Part shown: positions 44,671 to 53,222 of the stretch, one piece after another
Layout of the letters: each line of letters opens with the position of its first letter
How positions within the stretch are numbered: position 1 is the stretch's first letter
Source: Vicinamibacteria bacterium
GTDB taxonomy: Bacteria > Acidobacteriota > Vicinamibacteria > Fen-336
DNA: 64,000 nt
Direction of reading: 5' to 3'
Assembly: GCA_025994075.1 (NCBI GenBank)
Contig: JAMQGV010000016.1
Location: forward strand, 28,428 to 92,427
The notes under the pieces: generated by a model
Databases searched by the model: none
The model's input: the letters and a program-made list of their open reading frames with translations, nothing else
What the model was told of the DNA's origin: nothing
Translations under genes and position numbers: made by a program

Positions 44671-46149
44671 CTACAGGCCGACGCGCTCGCGCTCGAGCGA
44701 CTCGTCGCGGGCGCTGCGCGCCTCTGGCGCCGCGCCCACCACGGGCTCGAGGAACAGCCGGTAGGCGTCGCGGTAGCCCTGCTCGAGCAGGTCCTCGACG
44801 GTCTCGTAGGCTTCCGTCGACGGGTCGGTCGCGCCGTCGAGGCCGAGCGGGCCGAGGCCGTTGCGCTCGGGGCGGATCGTCCACAGCGCGACGTCGCGGT
44901 ACTGGCGTCCGGTCGCCGGGTCCTCCCAGGCCGAGGCCCCCTCGTCCGCCAGCGCGAGCGTCCGCACGACTCGCGACATGCGCTCGGCGCCGGCGAGGTC
45001 CTGCTCCACTGCGCGCCGCTCGAGCGTGCCGATCAGGCCGTCGGCGATGGCGCCCGGCCCGCGCCGGCGCGCCGGGGCGTGGGCGGCCTCGGGCACTGCC
45101 GTCACCACGATCAACTGCTCCGCGCCCGCGGCCAGCGCCTCGGCGATGCCGCAGCCGCCGACCAGCGTCGCGTCGGCGAGCCGGTGGGTCTCGCCACCGT
45201 AGAGGCCCCCCTTGGGGAACGCGACGCGCCGCACGGGAGCGGCACCGGGCGGCAGCAGGCCGGCGAAGACGGCGTCGAACAGCAGCGGCTCGTGGGCGGG
45301 CGAGCGCAGGTCGATCGCGCCCGGCAGCCCGTCGAGCTTCGAGCGCGGGCCGCGCGCGCGCGCCGCGGCGAAGGCGGCGCGGTGCTCGTCGCCCAGCAGC
45401 ACGAACGGCAGCGCCGTGCCGGTGTCGAGGTCGGCCACGCGCAGCACCAGTTCGCGGAAGCCGGGCTGGCCCAGGTTCTCGGCGAGCGCCGCGACGAAAC
45501 GGCGGGCCACCTCGGCATCGCCCGGCAGCGCCTGGCCCACGGCGGCCCCGCGGGCGACCTCCCAGAGTCCCTGCGCGAGCCGTGCGCGCGCCGGCTCCGC
45601 GTCGAACGCATGCTCGAACGCTTCGGCGAAGCGCCGGCGGTCCTTCCAGTACAGCCGCAGCGCTCCCAGCAGCGACAGGATCGAGAGCACGAAGACGGGC
45701 GCGGCCAGCGTGGCCAGGTAGGGCCCGCCGAGCGCCTCCGGCACCGCGCCGAAGCGGCCCAGGGCGCGCGCGGGCCAGCCGGGGGCGACGAGGTCGACGA
45801 TCAGCGCGACCGGCGCCAGCGCCCCGAGGACGAAGCCGAGCAGCACCGGCAGCAGGAACACCGCGAAGGCGGCGCCGAGCAGCAGCAGCGCCGCGCGCAA
45901 CGCGGGCCGCAGTCGCCAGAAACGGGCCCGCTCGGCCCCTGCCCAGAAGCCGCCCGCCTCGTGCAGCCGCCCGCCACCCGCGACCGCGCCGAACGCCGCG
46001 GCCACGGTGCCGACGCCGGAGCCGACCAGCAGGTCGACGCGGATGCCGGTCTCGTCGAGCGCCTTCAGCACGCCGGCGTGATAGGCGCCCGAGGCGCCGC
46101 TGCCGACGAAGAGGACCGCGGTCCGCCGCCTGGGGGAGTACTCGGCCAT
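44671..46149 (-). CDS. Patatin-like protein lacking the catalytic serine, with membrane insert
   Basis: The 492-residue protein starts like a patatin phospholipase: GSGASGAYHAGVLKAL (16-31) gives the oxyanion loop. Where the nucleophile elbow GTSAG should be, the sequence is GSGVG (LLVGSGVGTVAA), so the serine position is glycine. The Asp site reads ADATLVGGCGIAEAL instead of the usual DGG. Two or three membrane helices (about residues 90-165) are inserted in the middle. It is probably a non-catalytic membrane relative or a changed hydrolase. First gene of the four-gene operon; GATAAG lies upstream. Confidence 0.72.
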   Translation of the reverse strand: MAEYSPRRRTAVLFVGSGASGAYHAGVLKALDETGIRVDLLVGSGVGTVAAAFGAVAGGGRLHEAGGFWAGAERARFWRLRPALRAALLLLGAAFAVFLLPVLLGFVLGALAPVALIVDLVAPGWPARALGRFGAVPEALGGPYLATLAAPVFVLSILSLLGALRLYWKDRRRFAEAFEHAFDAEPARARLAQGLWEVARGAAVGQALPGDAEVARRFVAALAENLGQPGFRELVLRVADLDTGTALPFVLLGDEHRAAFAAARARGPRSKLDGLPGAIDLRSPAHEPLLFDAVFAGLLPPGAAPVRRVAFPKGGLYGGETHRLADATLVGGCGIAEALAAGAEQLIVVTAVPEAAHAPARRRGPGAIADGLIGTLERRAVEQDLAGAERMSRVVRTLALADEGASAWEDPATGRQYRDVALWTIRPERNGLGPLGLDGATDPSTEAYETVEDLLEQGYRDAYRLFLEPVVGAAPEARSARDESLERERVGL

Positions 46150-46214
46150 CGGGCTGGGCGCTAACTTATCACGGCCTTTCCAGGGCGCCCTCGCCCGTGT
46201 CAGGCTTGCCCGCG

Positions 46215-47051
46215 ATGGCGACCGACGCCCACGTCCACGTCCAGCCCTGGTGGGAACTGCGGCCGGACGTCTACGCGGCGATGACCCGCGGGCGCGACGA
46301 CGTCGACGCCCTCGAGAAGATCATGCGCAGCCCCGAGCACCTGCTGCGCCTGATGGACGCGGAAGGCGTCGAGCGCGCGGTGCTCGTCAACTACCCCAGC
46401 GCGGCGATGGGCTTCACCCACCGCGTCAACGACTACGTCGCGGACTACTGCGCCCACGCCCCGCAGCGGCTGATCGCGATGGGCGGCGTCGACCCCGGGC
46501 AGTGCGAGGACCCCGCGGCCGAGGTGCGGCGCGCGGCCGAGCGCGGCGTGCGCGCGCTGAAGCTGCACCCGCCGCACATGGGGATCGCGCCCAACGCGTA
46601 CCTGGACGGCGACCTCGGCCTGCGCGCGGTGTACGAGGAGGCGCAGCGGCTGGGGCTGCCGGTGCTGATCCACACGGGCACCTCGGTGTTCCCCGGCGCG
46701 CGATCGCGGCTGGGCGAGCCGATCCTGGTCGACGACGTCGCCGTCGACTTCCCGGACCTGAAGATCGTGCTCGCCCACGGCGGCCGCCCGCTGTGGATGG
46801 AGCAGGCGTTCTTCCTGGTGCGCCGCTTCCCCAACGTCTTCATGGACCTGTCCGGCATCCCGCCGCAGAAGCTGCCCGAGTACTTCCCGCGCCTCGCCGA
46901 GGTCGCCGACAAGGCGCTCTACGGCAGCGACTGGCCGTCGCCGGGCGTGCGCTCGATGAAGAAGAACCTCGACGCCTTCCGCGCGCTCGGCTACCCCGCC
47001 GACGCGCTCGCGAAGATGCTCTCGGGCAACGCGAAGCGCGTCTACGGATGA
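46215..47051 (+). CDS. Metal-dependent amidohydrolase (amidohydrolase 2 family)
   Basis: The 278-residue enzyme has the metal-site HxH at residues 6-8 (DAHVHVQ), ALKLHPPH, LIHTG, LAHGG and the catalytic Asp in YGSDWPSPG, matching the TIM-barrel amidohydrolase 2 family that includes decarboxylases and lactonases. The substrate is unknown. ATG 46215 gives the motif near the N-terminus as expected. Its stop overlaps the start of the RNA methyltransferase gene by four bases. Confidence 0.87.
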   Translation: MATDAHVHVQPWWELRPDVYAAMTRGRDDVDALEKIMRSPEHLLRLMDAEGVERAVLVNYPSAAMGFTHRVNDYVADYCAHAPQRLIAMGGVDPGQCEDPAAEVRRAAERGVRALKLHPPHMGIAPNAYLDGDLGLRAVYEEAQRLGLPVLIHTGTSVFPGARSRLGEPILVDDVAVDFPDLKIVLAHGGRPLWMEQAFFLVRRFPNVFMDLSGIPPQKLPEYFPRLAEVADKALYGSDWPSPGVRSMKKNLDAFRALGYPADALAKMLSGNAKRVYG

Positions 47052-48262
47052 GCCGCTGCCGGCACGCCGAAGCCTGCGGCGGCTGCCCGCTCCAGCACCT
47101 TGCCTACGCCGAGCAGCTCCGCCGCAAGCGCCTGCGCGTGCAGCGGCTGCTCGACGCCGCGCTGGGTCCCCGCGCCCCGCGGGTGCGCCCGGTGTGGCCG
47201 AGCCCGCACGCTGCGGGCGATGCGCCATGGGAGTTCCGCCAGAAGGCCGCATTCACGTTCGGAGCGGGGCCGGGTGGCGAGCTGGTGATGGGCCACTACT
47301 CGCGGGGGGGCGACGTCGTGGTGGCGATCGAGGAGTGCCCCGTGCACCCCGCGCGCGCCAACCGGATCGCGTTCGCGTTCCGCGACGCCTTCGCCCGCGC
47401 CGGACTGCGCGCGTTCGGGGACGACGGCCGCGGCCTGCTGCGCCACCTGATCGTGCGCACGAGCGCCGACCAGCGCGAGGCGGTCGCGGTGCTGGTGGTC
47501 GCCCGCCACGCCCGCGAGCTGCGCGCCCCCCTGCGCGAGGTGATGGCCGGCCCCCAAACCCCAGACGGCCTGCTGCTCAACCTGAACGACCGGCCCGGGC
47601 CGTACCTGCTCGGCCGCGAGACGCTGCACCTCGGCGGCGCCGAGGCCGTGCTCGAGCGCGCGCTCGGCGAGGCGTTCGCAGTGGCGCCCACGTCCTTCTT
47701 CCAGACCAACGTCGCCGCGGCGGGCGAGCTGCTGCGGCTGGTGCAGGAGGCCACCGCGGGCGCCGCGAGCGTGCTCGACCTCTACTCGGGCAGCGGCCTC
47801 TTCGCGCTGCCCCTCGCCCGGCGCGGCGCCCGCGTGACGGCCGTCGAGGAGAACCGCGACGCGGTGCGCGACGCGCGGCTCAACCTCGAGGCGTCCGGGG
47901 TGCCGCCCGCGCGGCTGCGACTGCGCCCGGGCCGCGTCGAGCAGGTGCTGCCGGGGCTGCTGCGCGAGCGCTTCGACGCGGTCGTGCTCGACCCGCCGCG
48001 TCAGGGCGCGTCGCCCCGCGTGCTGGACCTCGTGTTCCGCGGCCTGCGCCCGCCGCGCGCGGTGTTCGTCTCGTGCAGCCCCGAGGCGCTGGCCGCGGAA
48101 CTGGCCTTCGCGGCCCGCGCCGGCTACGCGATCGGCGACGTCCAGCCGGTCGACATGTTCCCCCACACGGACCACGTCGAAGCGGTCGCCGTCGCCGACC
48201 TCGCCGCGCCTAGCGGGCTCAGCGCGGAGCGCGGAGCCGGATCCGGCCGGGTTCGACGATGA
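47048..48262 (+). CDS. Class I SAM-dependent RNA m5U methyltransferase, RlmD/RumA-like
   Basis: The 404-residue protein begins with the Fe-S cysteines CRHAEACGGCPLQH and has a fourth cysteine in EECPVHP, as in RlmD/RumA. The SAM domain has LDLYSGSGLFALPLA, the DPPRQG motif and the catalytic cysteine in VFVSCSPE. It should methylate uridine in 23S rRNA or tRNA. The TRAM domain found in RlmD is absent, as in many homologues. The C-terminal tail runs beyond the usual HVEAVA end and overlaps the antisense DUF5615 locus. Confidence 0.88.
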   Translation: MSRCRHAEACGGCPLQHLAYAEQLRRKRLRVQRLLDAALGPRAPRVRPVWPSPHAAGDAPWEFRQKAAFTFGAGPGGELVMGHYSRGGDVVVAIEECPVHPARANRIAFAFRDAFARAGLRAFGDDGRGLLRHLIVRTSADQREAVAVLVVARHARELRAPLREVMAGPQTPDGLLLNLNDRPGPYLLGRETLHLGGAEAVLERALGEAFAVAPTSFFQTNVAAAGELLRLVQEATAGAASVLDLYSGSGLFALPLARRGARVTAVEENRDAVRDARLNLEASGVPPARLRLRPGRVEQVLPGLLRERFDAVVLDPPRQGASPRVLDLVFRGLRPPRAVFVSCSPEALAAELAFAARAGYAIGDVQPVDMFPHTDHVEAVAVADLAAPSGLSAERGAGSGRVRR

Positions 48263-48580
48263 CCAGGGCGCCGCGCATCTCGTCCGCAGTCAGGCCGGCG
48301 AGGGCCCGTTCGATGGCCCCGCAGAGTGGTCGACGGGTGTCGAGTTCGGAAACCTCGCCACGACGATGCCGGGGTGCGATCCGGTCGGATAGACGAGGAT
48401 GTTGCTGAATCCGAGGTCTCCCGACAGGAGGACCCGGTCATCGGCCCGGGCGCGGGCTGCGATCTCGTCGTCCGACCGCCCTCGCAGCCCGACGTCGCGG
48501 ACATCGGCGGCGTCATGCCCGGCTGCCGTCAGCCGCCGGGCGAGCGAGCGTGGCAGGTCCTCGTCGACGAGGAGCCGCAT
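48219..48580 (-). pseudogene. DUF5615 PIN-like toxin gene, frameshifted
   Basis: The frame starting at 48580 encodes 96 residues of a DUF5615 protein (MRLLVDEDLPRSLARRL, DDEI, LLSGDLGFSN) but after ARFPNSTPVDH it runs into an unrelated sequence and stops at 48290. The expected C-terminus (CGAIERALAGL, EMRGALVIVEPGRIRLR) is intact in another frame and ends at 48219. One missing base near 48325-48330 explains the change. The first Asp residues of the PIN-like site are present. It is a real frameshift or a sequencing error. The DUF433 gene lies two bases upstream. Confidence 0.75.
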
Positions 48581-48582
48581 CT

Positions 48583-48813
48583 TCAGGAGACCGCGCGGAC
48601 CTGCTCCTCGGCGAGCTGCCGCGCTGCGTAGGCCAGCGCGGCCAGCACGTCCTCGCGCGCCACGCCGTACTCCCCCGCCACAGCCTCCACCGTGGCGCCG
48701 CCGGCGACCTGTCCGACGAGCACGTCGATGGGGACTCGGGTCCCGGCGATCACCGGACGCCCGAAGCGCACGTTCTCGTCGACGACGATGCGGGGCGCGA
48801 TCTCCCGTTGCAT
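48583..48813 (-). CDS. DUF433 protein, antitoxin-like partner of DUF5615
   Basis: The 76-residue product shows the DUF433 pattern: RIVVDENVRFGRPVIAGTRVPIDVLV then a helix-turn-helix-like C-terminal half (EAVAGEYGVAREDVLAALAYA). DUF433 proteins are often encoded immediately before DUF5615 PIN-like proteins, a presumed toxin-antitoxin arrangement, and here the spacing is two bases. ATG 48813 gives the normal family length; a longer in-frame start at 48918 does not fit. Confidence 0.85.
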   Translation of the reverse strand: MQREIAPRIVVDENVRFGRPVIAGTRVPIDVLVGQVAGGATVEAVAGEYGVAREDVLAALAYAARQLAEEQVRAVS

Positions 48814-48865
48814 GCCAGGGCCTCCGCTTCGATCATACCTGCGCCGATCGCGCGGCAGCGCAGAA

Positions 48866-49588
48866 TCACGAGGCGACAACCCGGACTTCCGAAGTCCGCT
48901 CGGCCTCGGCCCCTGCACGCCCCTCGAAGCGGCGGCGGTAGGCGTTGCCCCAGTAGACGAGCAGCGGGGCGCCGATCGCGGTGGGCAGCAGCCACGCCCT
49001 CAGCGAGAAGGGGCCGAGGCCGAGGTTGCGGGCGTTGGCGACCGCGAACGCCGTCAGCGCCGCGATGCAGGTGCCGCCCATGTCGCCCATGTGCTCGTAC
49101 CACCAGTGCATGCGCTCGCGCGGCGGCGACAGCCAGTAGCGCAACTGCTGGCCACCGCCGACGGCGCCGAGCAGGCCGAAGGCGATCAGCAGCGGCTGGC
49201 CCGTGCGGAGGCCGACGAGCGCGGTCGCGGCGCCGGCAGCCGTCAGCACCCCGGCAACCGCCAGGTCGAGGGCGCCGCCGCGCCCCGTGCGGTGCTTCTG
49301 CCGCAGCACCCGCATGCCCTTGAACGCCGAGGCTCCGGCCAGGATGCTGACGTAGAAGAGGAACATCGAGCCCGCCACCACACCGGGGCGCGGGTCGGTC
49401 AGGATGCGGTGGCCGCTGGTGAACAGGCCAGTCGAGCAGATCACGGCCATCGCCACGACGAACACCCAGCCCGCGCGTCGATGGGCGCGGCCGCCCTTGG
49501 CGGCCAGCAGCGGCACCGCCATCACCAGCAACGCGACGCAGCCCGCGACGACGTGCAGCGCCCTCAGCCCGATCACGAGCGATTCCAT
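48866..49588 (-). CDS. DUF2306-like polytopic membrane protein
   Basis: From ATG 49588, preceded by AGGAGGG, the protein has 240 residues and seven or so membrane helices. HRRAGWVFVVAMAVICSTGL and the late HWWYEHMGDMGGTCIAALTAF with conserved His residues resemble DUF2306 or cytochrome b561-like small membrane proteins; the His residues could bind heme or metal. Function unknown. It diverges from the histidine kinase gene with 149 bp between. Confidence 0.65.
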   Translation of the reverse strand: MESLVIGLRALHVVAGCVALLVMAVPLLAAKGGRAHRRAGWVFVVAMAVICSTGLFTSGHRILTDPRPGVVAGSMFLFYVSILAGASAFKGMRVLRQKHRTGRGGALDLAVAGVLTAAGAATALVGLRTGQPLLIAFGLLGAVGGGQQLRYWLSPPRERMHWWYEHMGDMGGTCIAALTAFAVANARNLGLGPFSLRAWLLPTAIGAPLLVYWGNAYRRRFEGRAGAEAERTSEVRVVAS

Positions 49589-49723
49589 CTCGACCCTCCT
49601 GCGCGAGACCCGCGCGACGACGACGTGCGCATGGTGCGGGGTCGATCGCCCGGGCGTCATGTGCCGGCCGTCAGGGTCCGCGGCCATGACTTCCGGCACA
49701 GGGCCCCGGGCAGCCGCGGCCCC

Positions 49724-49729
49724 TACAAT
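49724..49729 (+). promoter_or_regulatory. -10-like TACAAT before the histidine kinase gene
   Basis: TACAAT ends eight bases before the ATG at 49738. The rest of 49589-49737 shows no further site I can support. Confidence 0.4.
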
Positions 49730-49737
49730 CGCGAGCG

Positions 49738-50868
49738 ATGACGACGACGGCGTCCGAGCGGCTGCTGCAGGTGGGCGGGCTGTCCATGTGGCTGCTGCTG
49801 GGCCTCCCGCGGCTGTCCACGCTCCCCCACGATCTCGCGGCGGCGGAGGGCGCAGCGCTGCCGGGCTTCGCTTGCTGGCTGGCGTGGGGCGTGGCCTTCG
49901 GCTGCGCCACCAGTCCGGGCGACCTGCGCCTCGGCGTGCGGCGGGCGCTGCTCGTGCTGCAGGCGGTGACCGCGCTCTACCTGCTCGGCCCCGGCCGCGG
50001 CAACACCGAGGGCGGTCTGCTCGTCGCGGTCGCCGCCCAGATCCCGTTCTTCCTCCCCCGCCGCCGCGGCCTGCTCGCCGTCGGCGCCCTGGCCATCGCG
50101 TTCGCAGCGGTGATCGCGCTGCGCCACGGCGCCGGCGCAGTGCTCGGGCCCACCATCGGCCTGGTCGCGTTCATGGCCTTCGCCTTCGGCGCCGCCTCGC
50201 TGGCCGTCGCCCACGCGGAAGGCCGCGAGGAACTGGCGCTGGTCAACGCCGAGCTGCGCGCGACGCAGGAGCTGCTCGCCGGCAGCGCGCGCGAAGCGGA
50301 GCGCCTGCGCATCGCCCGCGACCTGCACGACACCCTGGGCCACCACCTGACCGCGCTCTCGCTGAACCTCGAACTGGCCGCGCACCAGGCGCAGCCGCCG
50401 GCGAAGGAGGCCGTCGAGCGCGCCCGCTCGCTGTGCAAGCTGCTGCTGGCCGACGTGCGCGAGGTGGTGTCGGAGCTGCGCGGACCCGAGCCCGAGGAGC
50501 TGCGCCGCGCGCTGCAGACGCTGGCGGCGGGCGTGCCGCGGCCCCAGGTCCACCTGGCGCTGCCCGAGTCGCTCGACCTCGGCAGCGCGGAGCGCGCCCA
50601 GGCCGCGTTCCGCTGCGTGCAGGAGGCGGTGACCAACGCCGCCCGTCACTCGCACGCCCGCCACCTGTGGATCACCGTGGCGCTGCGCGACGGGGCGCTC
50701 TCGATCGAGGCCCGCGACGACGGCCGCGGCGCGCCCGACCTGCGCGAGGGCCACGGCCTCGCCGGCATGCGCGAGCGGTTCGAGGCACTGGGCGGCCTGG
50801 TCGCCTTCGAGTCCGCTCCGGGGCGCGGCTTCGCGCTGCGGGCAACCTTGCCCGCGGAGGCCGCGTGA
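49738..50868 (+). CDS. Sensor histidine kinase, NarL-type (HisKA_3)
   Basis: The 376-residue kinase has five or six N-terminal membrane helices (about 1-160) as the sensor, a dimerisation segment RIARDLHDTLGHHLTALSL with phosphoaccepting His197, and a C-terminal ATPase domain with NAARHSHA (N box) and DDGRGAPDLREGHGLAGM (G boxes). The membrane sensor has no large extracytoplasmic domain, so it probably senses a membrane-related signal. It overlaps the response regulator gene by four bases (GTGA). Confidence 0.92.
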   Translation: MTTTASERLLQVGGLSMWLLLGLPRLSTLPHDLAAAEGAALPGFACWLAWGVAFGCATSPGDLRLGVRRALLVLQAVTALYLLGPGRGNTEGGLLVAVAAQIPFFLPRRRGLLAVGALAIAFAAVIALRHGAGAVLGPTIGLVAFMAFAFGAASLAVAHAEGREELALVNAELRATQELLAGSAREAERLRIARDLHDTLGHHLTALSLNLELAAHQAQPPAKEAVERARSLCKLLLADVREVVSELRGPEPEELRRALQTLAAGVPRPQVHLALPESLDLGSAERAQAAFRCVQEAVTNAARHSHARHLWITVALRDGALSIEARDDGRGAPDLREGHGLAGMRERFEALGGLVAFESAPGRGFALRATLPAEAA

Positions 50869-51500
50869 TCCGGGTCGCGATCGCCGACGACCAGACGCTC
50901 GTCCGCCAGGGCGTGCGCCGGCTGCTGGAGCTGGCGCACGACCTGACCGTGATCGGCGAAGCCGCGGACGGCGACGAAGCGCTGGCCCTGTTGCGCGCGG
51001 AACGACCTGACGTCGCCCTGCTCGACGTGCGGATGCCGAAGCGCACCGGGCTCGACGTGCTGCGCGAGCTGGGCACGGCGGCGCCGCCGACGATCCTGCT
51101 GACGACCTTCGACGAAGACGCTGTGGTGCTGGAGGCGGTCAAGCTCGGCGCCCGCGGCTTCCTGCTCAAGGACGTCTCGCTCGAGCAGCTCACCGAGGCC
51201 GTGCGCGCGGTGGCCCGCGGCGAGAGCCTGATCCGCCCCGCGGTCACCGAGCGGGTGCTGCGCGGGCTGCAGGCGGCGCCGCGGGCGTTCGACGCCCTCG
51301 AGCGCCCCGACCCGCTGACCCCGCGCGAGCTGGAGGTGCTGCGGCTGATGGCCGGCGGCTACTCGAACCGCGAGATCGCCGAGGCACTCGGCACCGCCGA
51401 AGGCACGGTCAAGAACCAGGCCTCGGCGATCCTCTCCAAGCTCGGCGTGCGCGACCGCACGCGGGCCGTGCTCAAGGCCCTGGAGCTCGGCTGGATCTAG
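50865..51500 (+). CDS. NarL/FixJ-type response regulator
   Basis: From GTG 50865 the 211-residue regulator has a receiver domain (acidic pocket Asp8-Asp9, phosphoacceptor Asp54 in LLDVRMP, Lys in FLLKD) and a C-terminal LuxR-type helix-turn-helix (LTPRELEVLRLMAGGYSNREIAEAL). Together with the upstream kinase it forms a two-component system; it likely regulates its own operon or a distant target. No adjacent target gene is obvious. Confidence 0.94.
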   Translation: MIRVAIADDQTLVRQGVRRLLELAHDLTVIGEAADGDEALALLRAERPDVALLDVRMPKRTGLDVLRELGTAAPPTILLTTFDEDAVVLEAVKLGARGFLLKDVSLEQLTEAVRAVARGESLIRPAVTERVLRGLQAAPRAFDALERPDPLTPRELEVLRLMAGGYSNREIAEALGTAEGTVKNQASAILSKLGVRDRTRAVLKALELGWI

Positions 51501-51550
51501 CCGGGCGCCGCATCCCTTAACATCGCCCGTCATTTCCAAGGAGCGGCGTC

Positions 51551-52408
51551 TTGCACGTGAAGTCGATTCTCGTCGTCGGGGCCGGGCTGATGGGGCGCGG
51601 CATTGCCTACGCTTCTGCCGTCGGCGGTTTCCGCACCTCGCTGTTCGACGTGTCCGAGAAGGCGCTCGACAAGGCGCTCGCCACCATCCAGCGCGACCTC
51701 GAGGAGGGCGTGAACCGCGGCAAGGTGATGGCGGACGAGGCCCGCGCCGCCCAGGAGCGGCTGCTGCCCGCGACCGACCTGAAGGCCGCGGCGGCCGAGG
51801 CCGACTTCGTGATCGAGGCGGTGCCCGAGCGGCTGGAGCTGAAGCTCGGCATCTTCGCGGAGCTCGACGAGACCTGCCGGCCCGACGTGGTGCTCGCCAC
51901 CAACACCTCGGCGCTGTCGGTCGGCGAGATCGCGGCCGCGACGCGCCGGCCGCAGCGCGTGCTGGGCATGCACTTCTTCAACCCCGTGCCGAAGATGAAG
52001 CTGGTCGAGATCGTCCGCGCGCTGGAGACCGGCGAGGCGGCCGTCGAAGTCACGGCCGACGTCGCGCGGCGGATGGGCAAGGAGGTCGTGCGGGTCAAGG
52101 AGTCGCCCGGCTTCGTGACCTCGCGCATCAACGCGATGATCGGCAACGAGGCCTTCTTCATGCTGCAGGAGGGCCTGGCCTCGGCGGAAGACATCGACAA
52201 GGCGCTCAAGCTCGGCCTCAACCACCCGATGGGCCCGTTCGAGATGGTCGACCTGGTCGGCCTCGACACCCGGCTCTCGGTGCTCGAGTTCCTGCACGCC
52301 TCGCTCGGCGAGAAGTACCGCCCGGCGCCGCTGCTGGTGCAGTACGTGAAGGCAGGCCGGCTCGGGCGCAAGGTGGGCCGCGGCGTCTACGACTACGGGA
52401 AGAAGTAG
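51551..52408 (+). CDS. 3-hydroxyacyl-CoA (3-hydroxybutyryl-CoA) dehydrogenase
   Basis: The 285-residue enzyme has the NAD-binding GAGLMGRGI (residues 10-18), the catalytic His in GMHFFNPVPKMKLVE and the usual C-terminal dimerisation domain with NHPMGPFEMVDLVGLD. It oxidises 3-hydroxybutyryl- or other short 3-hydroxyacyl-CoA in beta-oxidation or butanoate metabolism. TTG 51551 is chosen because AAGGAG lies seven bases before it; GTG 51557 is the alternative. The enoyl-CoA hydratase gene follows after one base. Confidence 0.93.
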   Translation: MHVKSILVVGAGLMGRGIAYASAVGGFRTSLFDVSEKALDKALATIQRDLEEGVNRGKVMADEARAAQERLLPATDLKAAAAEADFVIEAVPERLELKLGIFAELDETCRPDVVLATNTSALSVGEIAAATRRPQRVLGMHFFNPVPKMKLVEIVRALETGEAAVEVTADVARRMGKEVVRVKESPGFVTSRINAMIGNEAFFMLQEGLASAEDIDKALKLGLNHPMGPFEMVDLVGLDTRLSVLEFLHASLGEKYRPAPLLVQYVKAGRLGRKVGRGVYDYGKK

Positions 52409-52409
52409 C

Positions 52410-53195
52410 GTGGCGGCCCGCTACGAGCACCTGCGGCTCGAGTTCGCGGACGACGACCGGGTCGCGACGCTGACCGTCGATCGCCCGGAGGTCCGCAACG
52501 CGCTCGACGGCGAGACGATCCGCGAGCTGCACGCCGCGCTGCACGAGGTCCGCGAGCGGCGCTCGACGGTGCTGATCCTCACCGGCTCCGGCGACAGGGC
52601 GTTCGTCTCCGGCGCCGACATCCGCGCGATCCGCAAGCGGCGGCGCGACGACGCTCTCGCCTCGATCAACTCGCGGCTGTTCGCCGCGGTCGAAGCCCAC
52701 GACGCGGTGACGATCGCGGCGATCAACGGCGTGGCGCTGGGCGGCGGCTGCGAGCTGGCGCTCGCCTGCGACCTGCGGATCTGCTGCGAGGAGGCGGTGT
52801 TCGGCCAGCCCGAGCCGGCGATCGGCATCATCCCCGGCGCCGGAGCGACGCAGCGGCTGCCGCGCATCGTCGGCCTCGGCCGCGCCAAGGAGATGATCCT
52901 GACGGGCGCCCGCTGGAACGCCGGGCAGGCGCTGGCGGCGGGGCTCGTCAGCGCGGTCGTGCCGCGCGAGGAGCTGATGGACGCGGCGCGGGCGATGGCC
53001 GACCGGGTGCTGGCGCTGGGGCCGCTGGCGGTGCGGCTGTCCAAGCTGGCGCTCAACGCCTCGAGCCAGATGCCGCTCCACGCCGGGCTCGCTTACGAGT
53101 CGATGGCGCAGGCGATCACGTTCGAGTCGGCCGACAAGGCGGAGGGCACCGCCGCGTTCCTCGAGAAGCGCAAGGCCCGCTTCACCGGCGAGTAG
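52410..53195 (+). CDS. Enoyl-CoA hydratase
   Basis: The 261-residue crotonase-fold enzyme keeps both catalytic glutamates, one in GGGCELALACD and one in FGQPEPAIGIIPGAGATQRL, and the oxyanion loop SGADIRAI. It hydrates 2-enoyl-CoA to 3-hydroxyacyl-CoA, the substrate of the dehydrogenase encoded one base upstream, so the pair forms a beta-oxidation module. GTG 52410 is the start. The gene ends 27 bp before the convergent pilT gene. Confidence 0.93.
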   Translation: MAARYEHLRLEFADDDRVATLTVDRPEVRNALDGETIRELHAALHEVRERRSTVLILTGSGDRAFVSGADIRAIRKRRRDDALASINSRLFAAVEAHDAVTIAAINGVALGGGCELALACDLRICCEEAVFGQPEPAIGIIPGAGATQRLPRIVGLGRAKEMILTGARWNAGQALAAGLVSAVVPREELMDAARAMADRVLALGPLAVRLSKLALNASSQMPLHAGLAYESMAQAITFESADKAEGTAAFLEKRKARFTGE

Positions 53196-53222
53196 GCGCG
53201 AGCCGGCCGGGCCCGCGCCGCG

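Noticed and set aside
48290..48580. A complete short DUF5615 protein of 96 residues.
   Set aside because: Its last 20 residues do not fit the family, while the correct ending is present in another frame, so a frameshift is the better reading.
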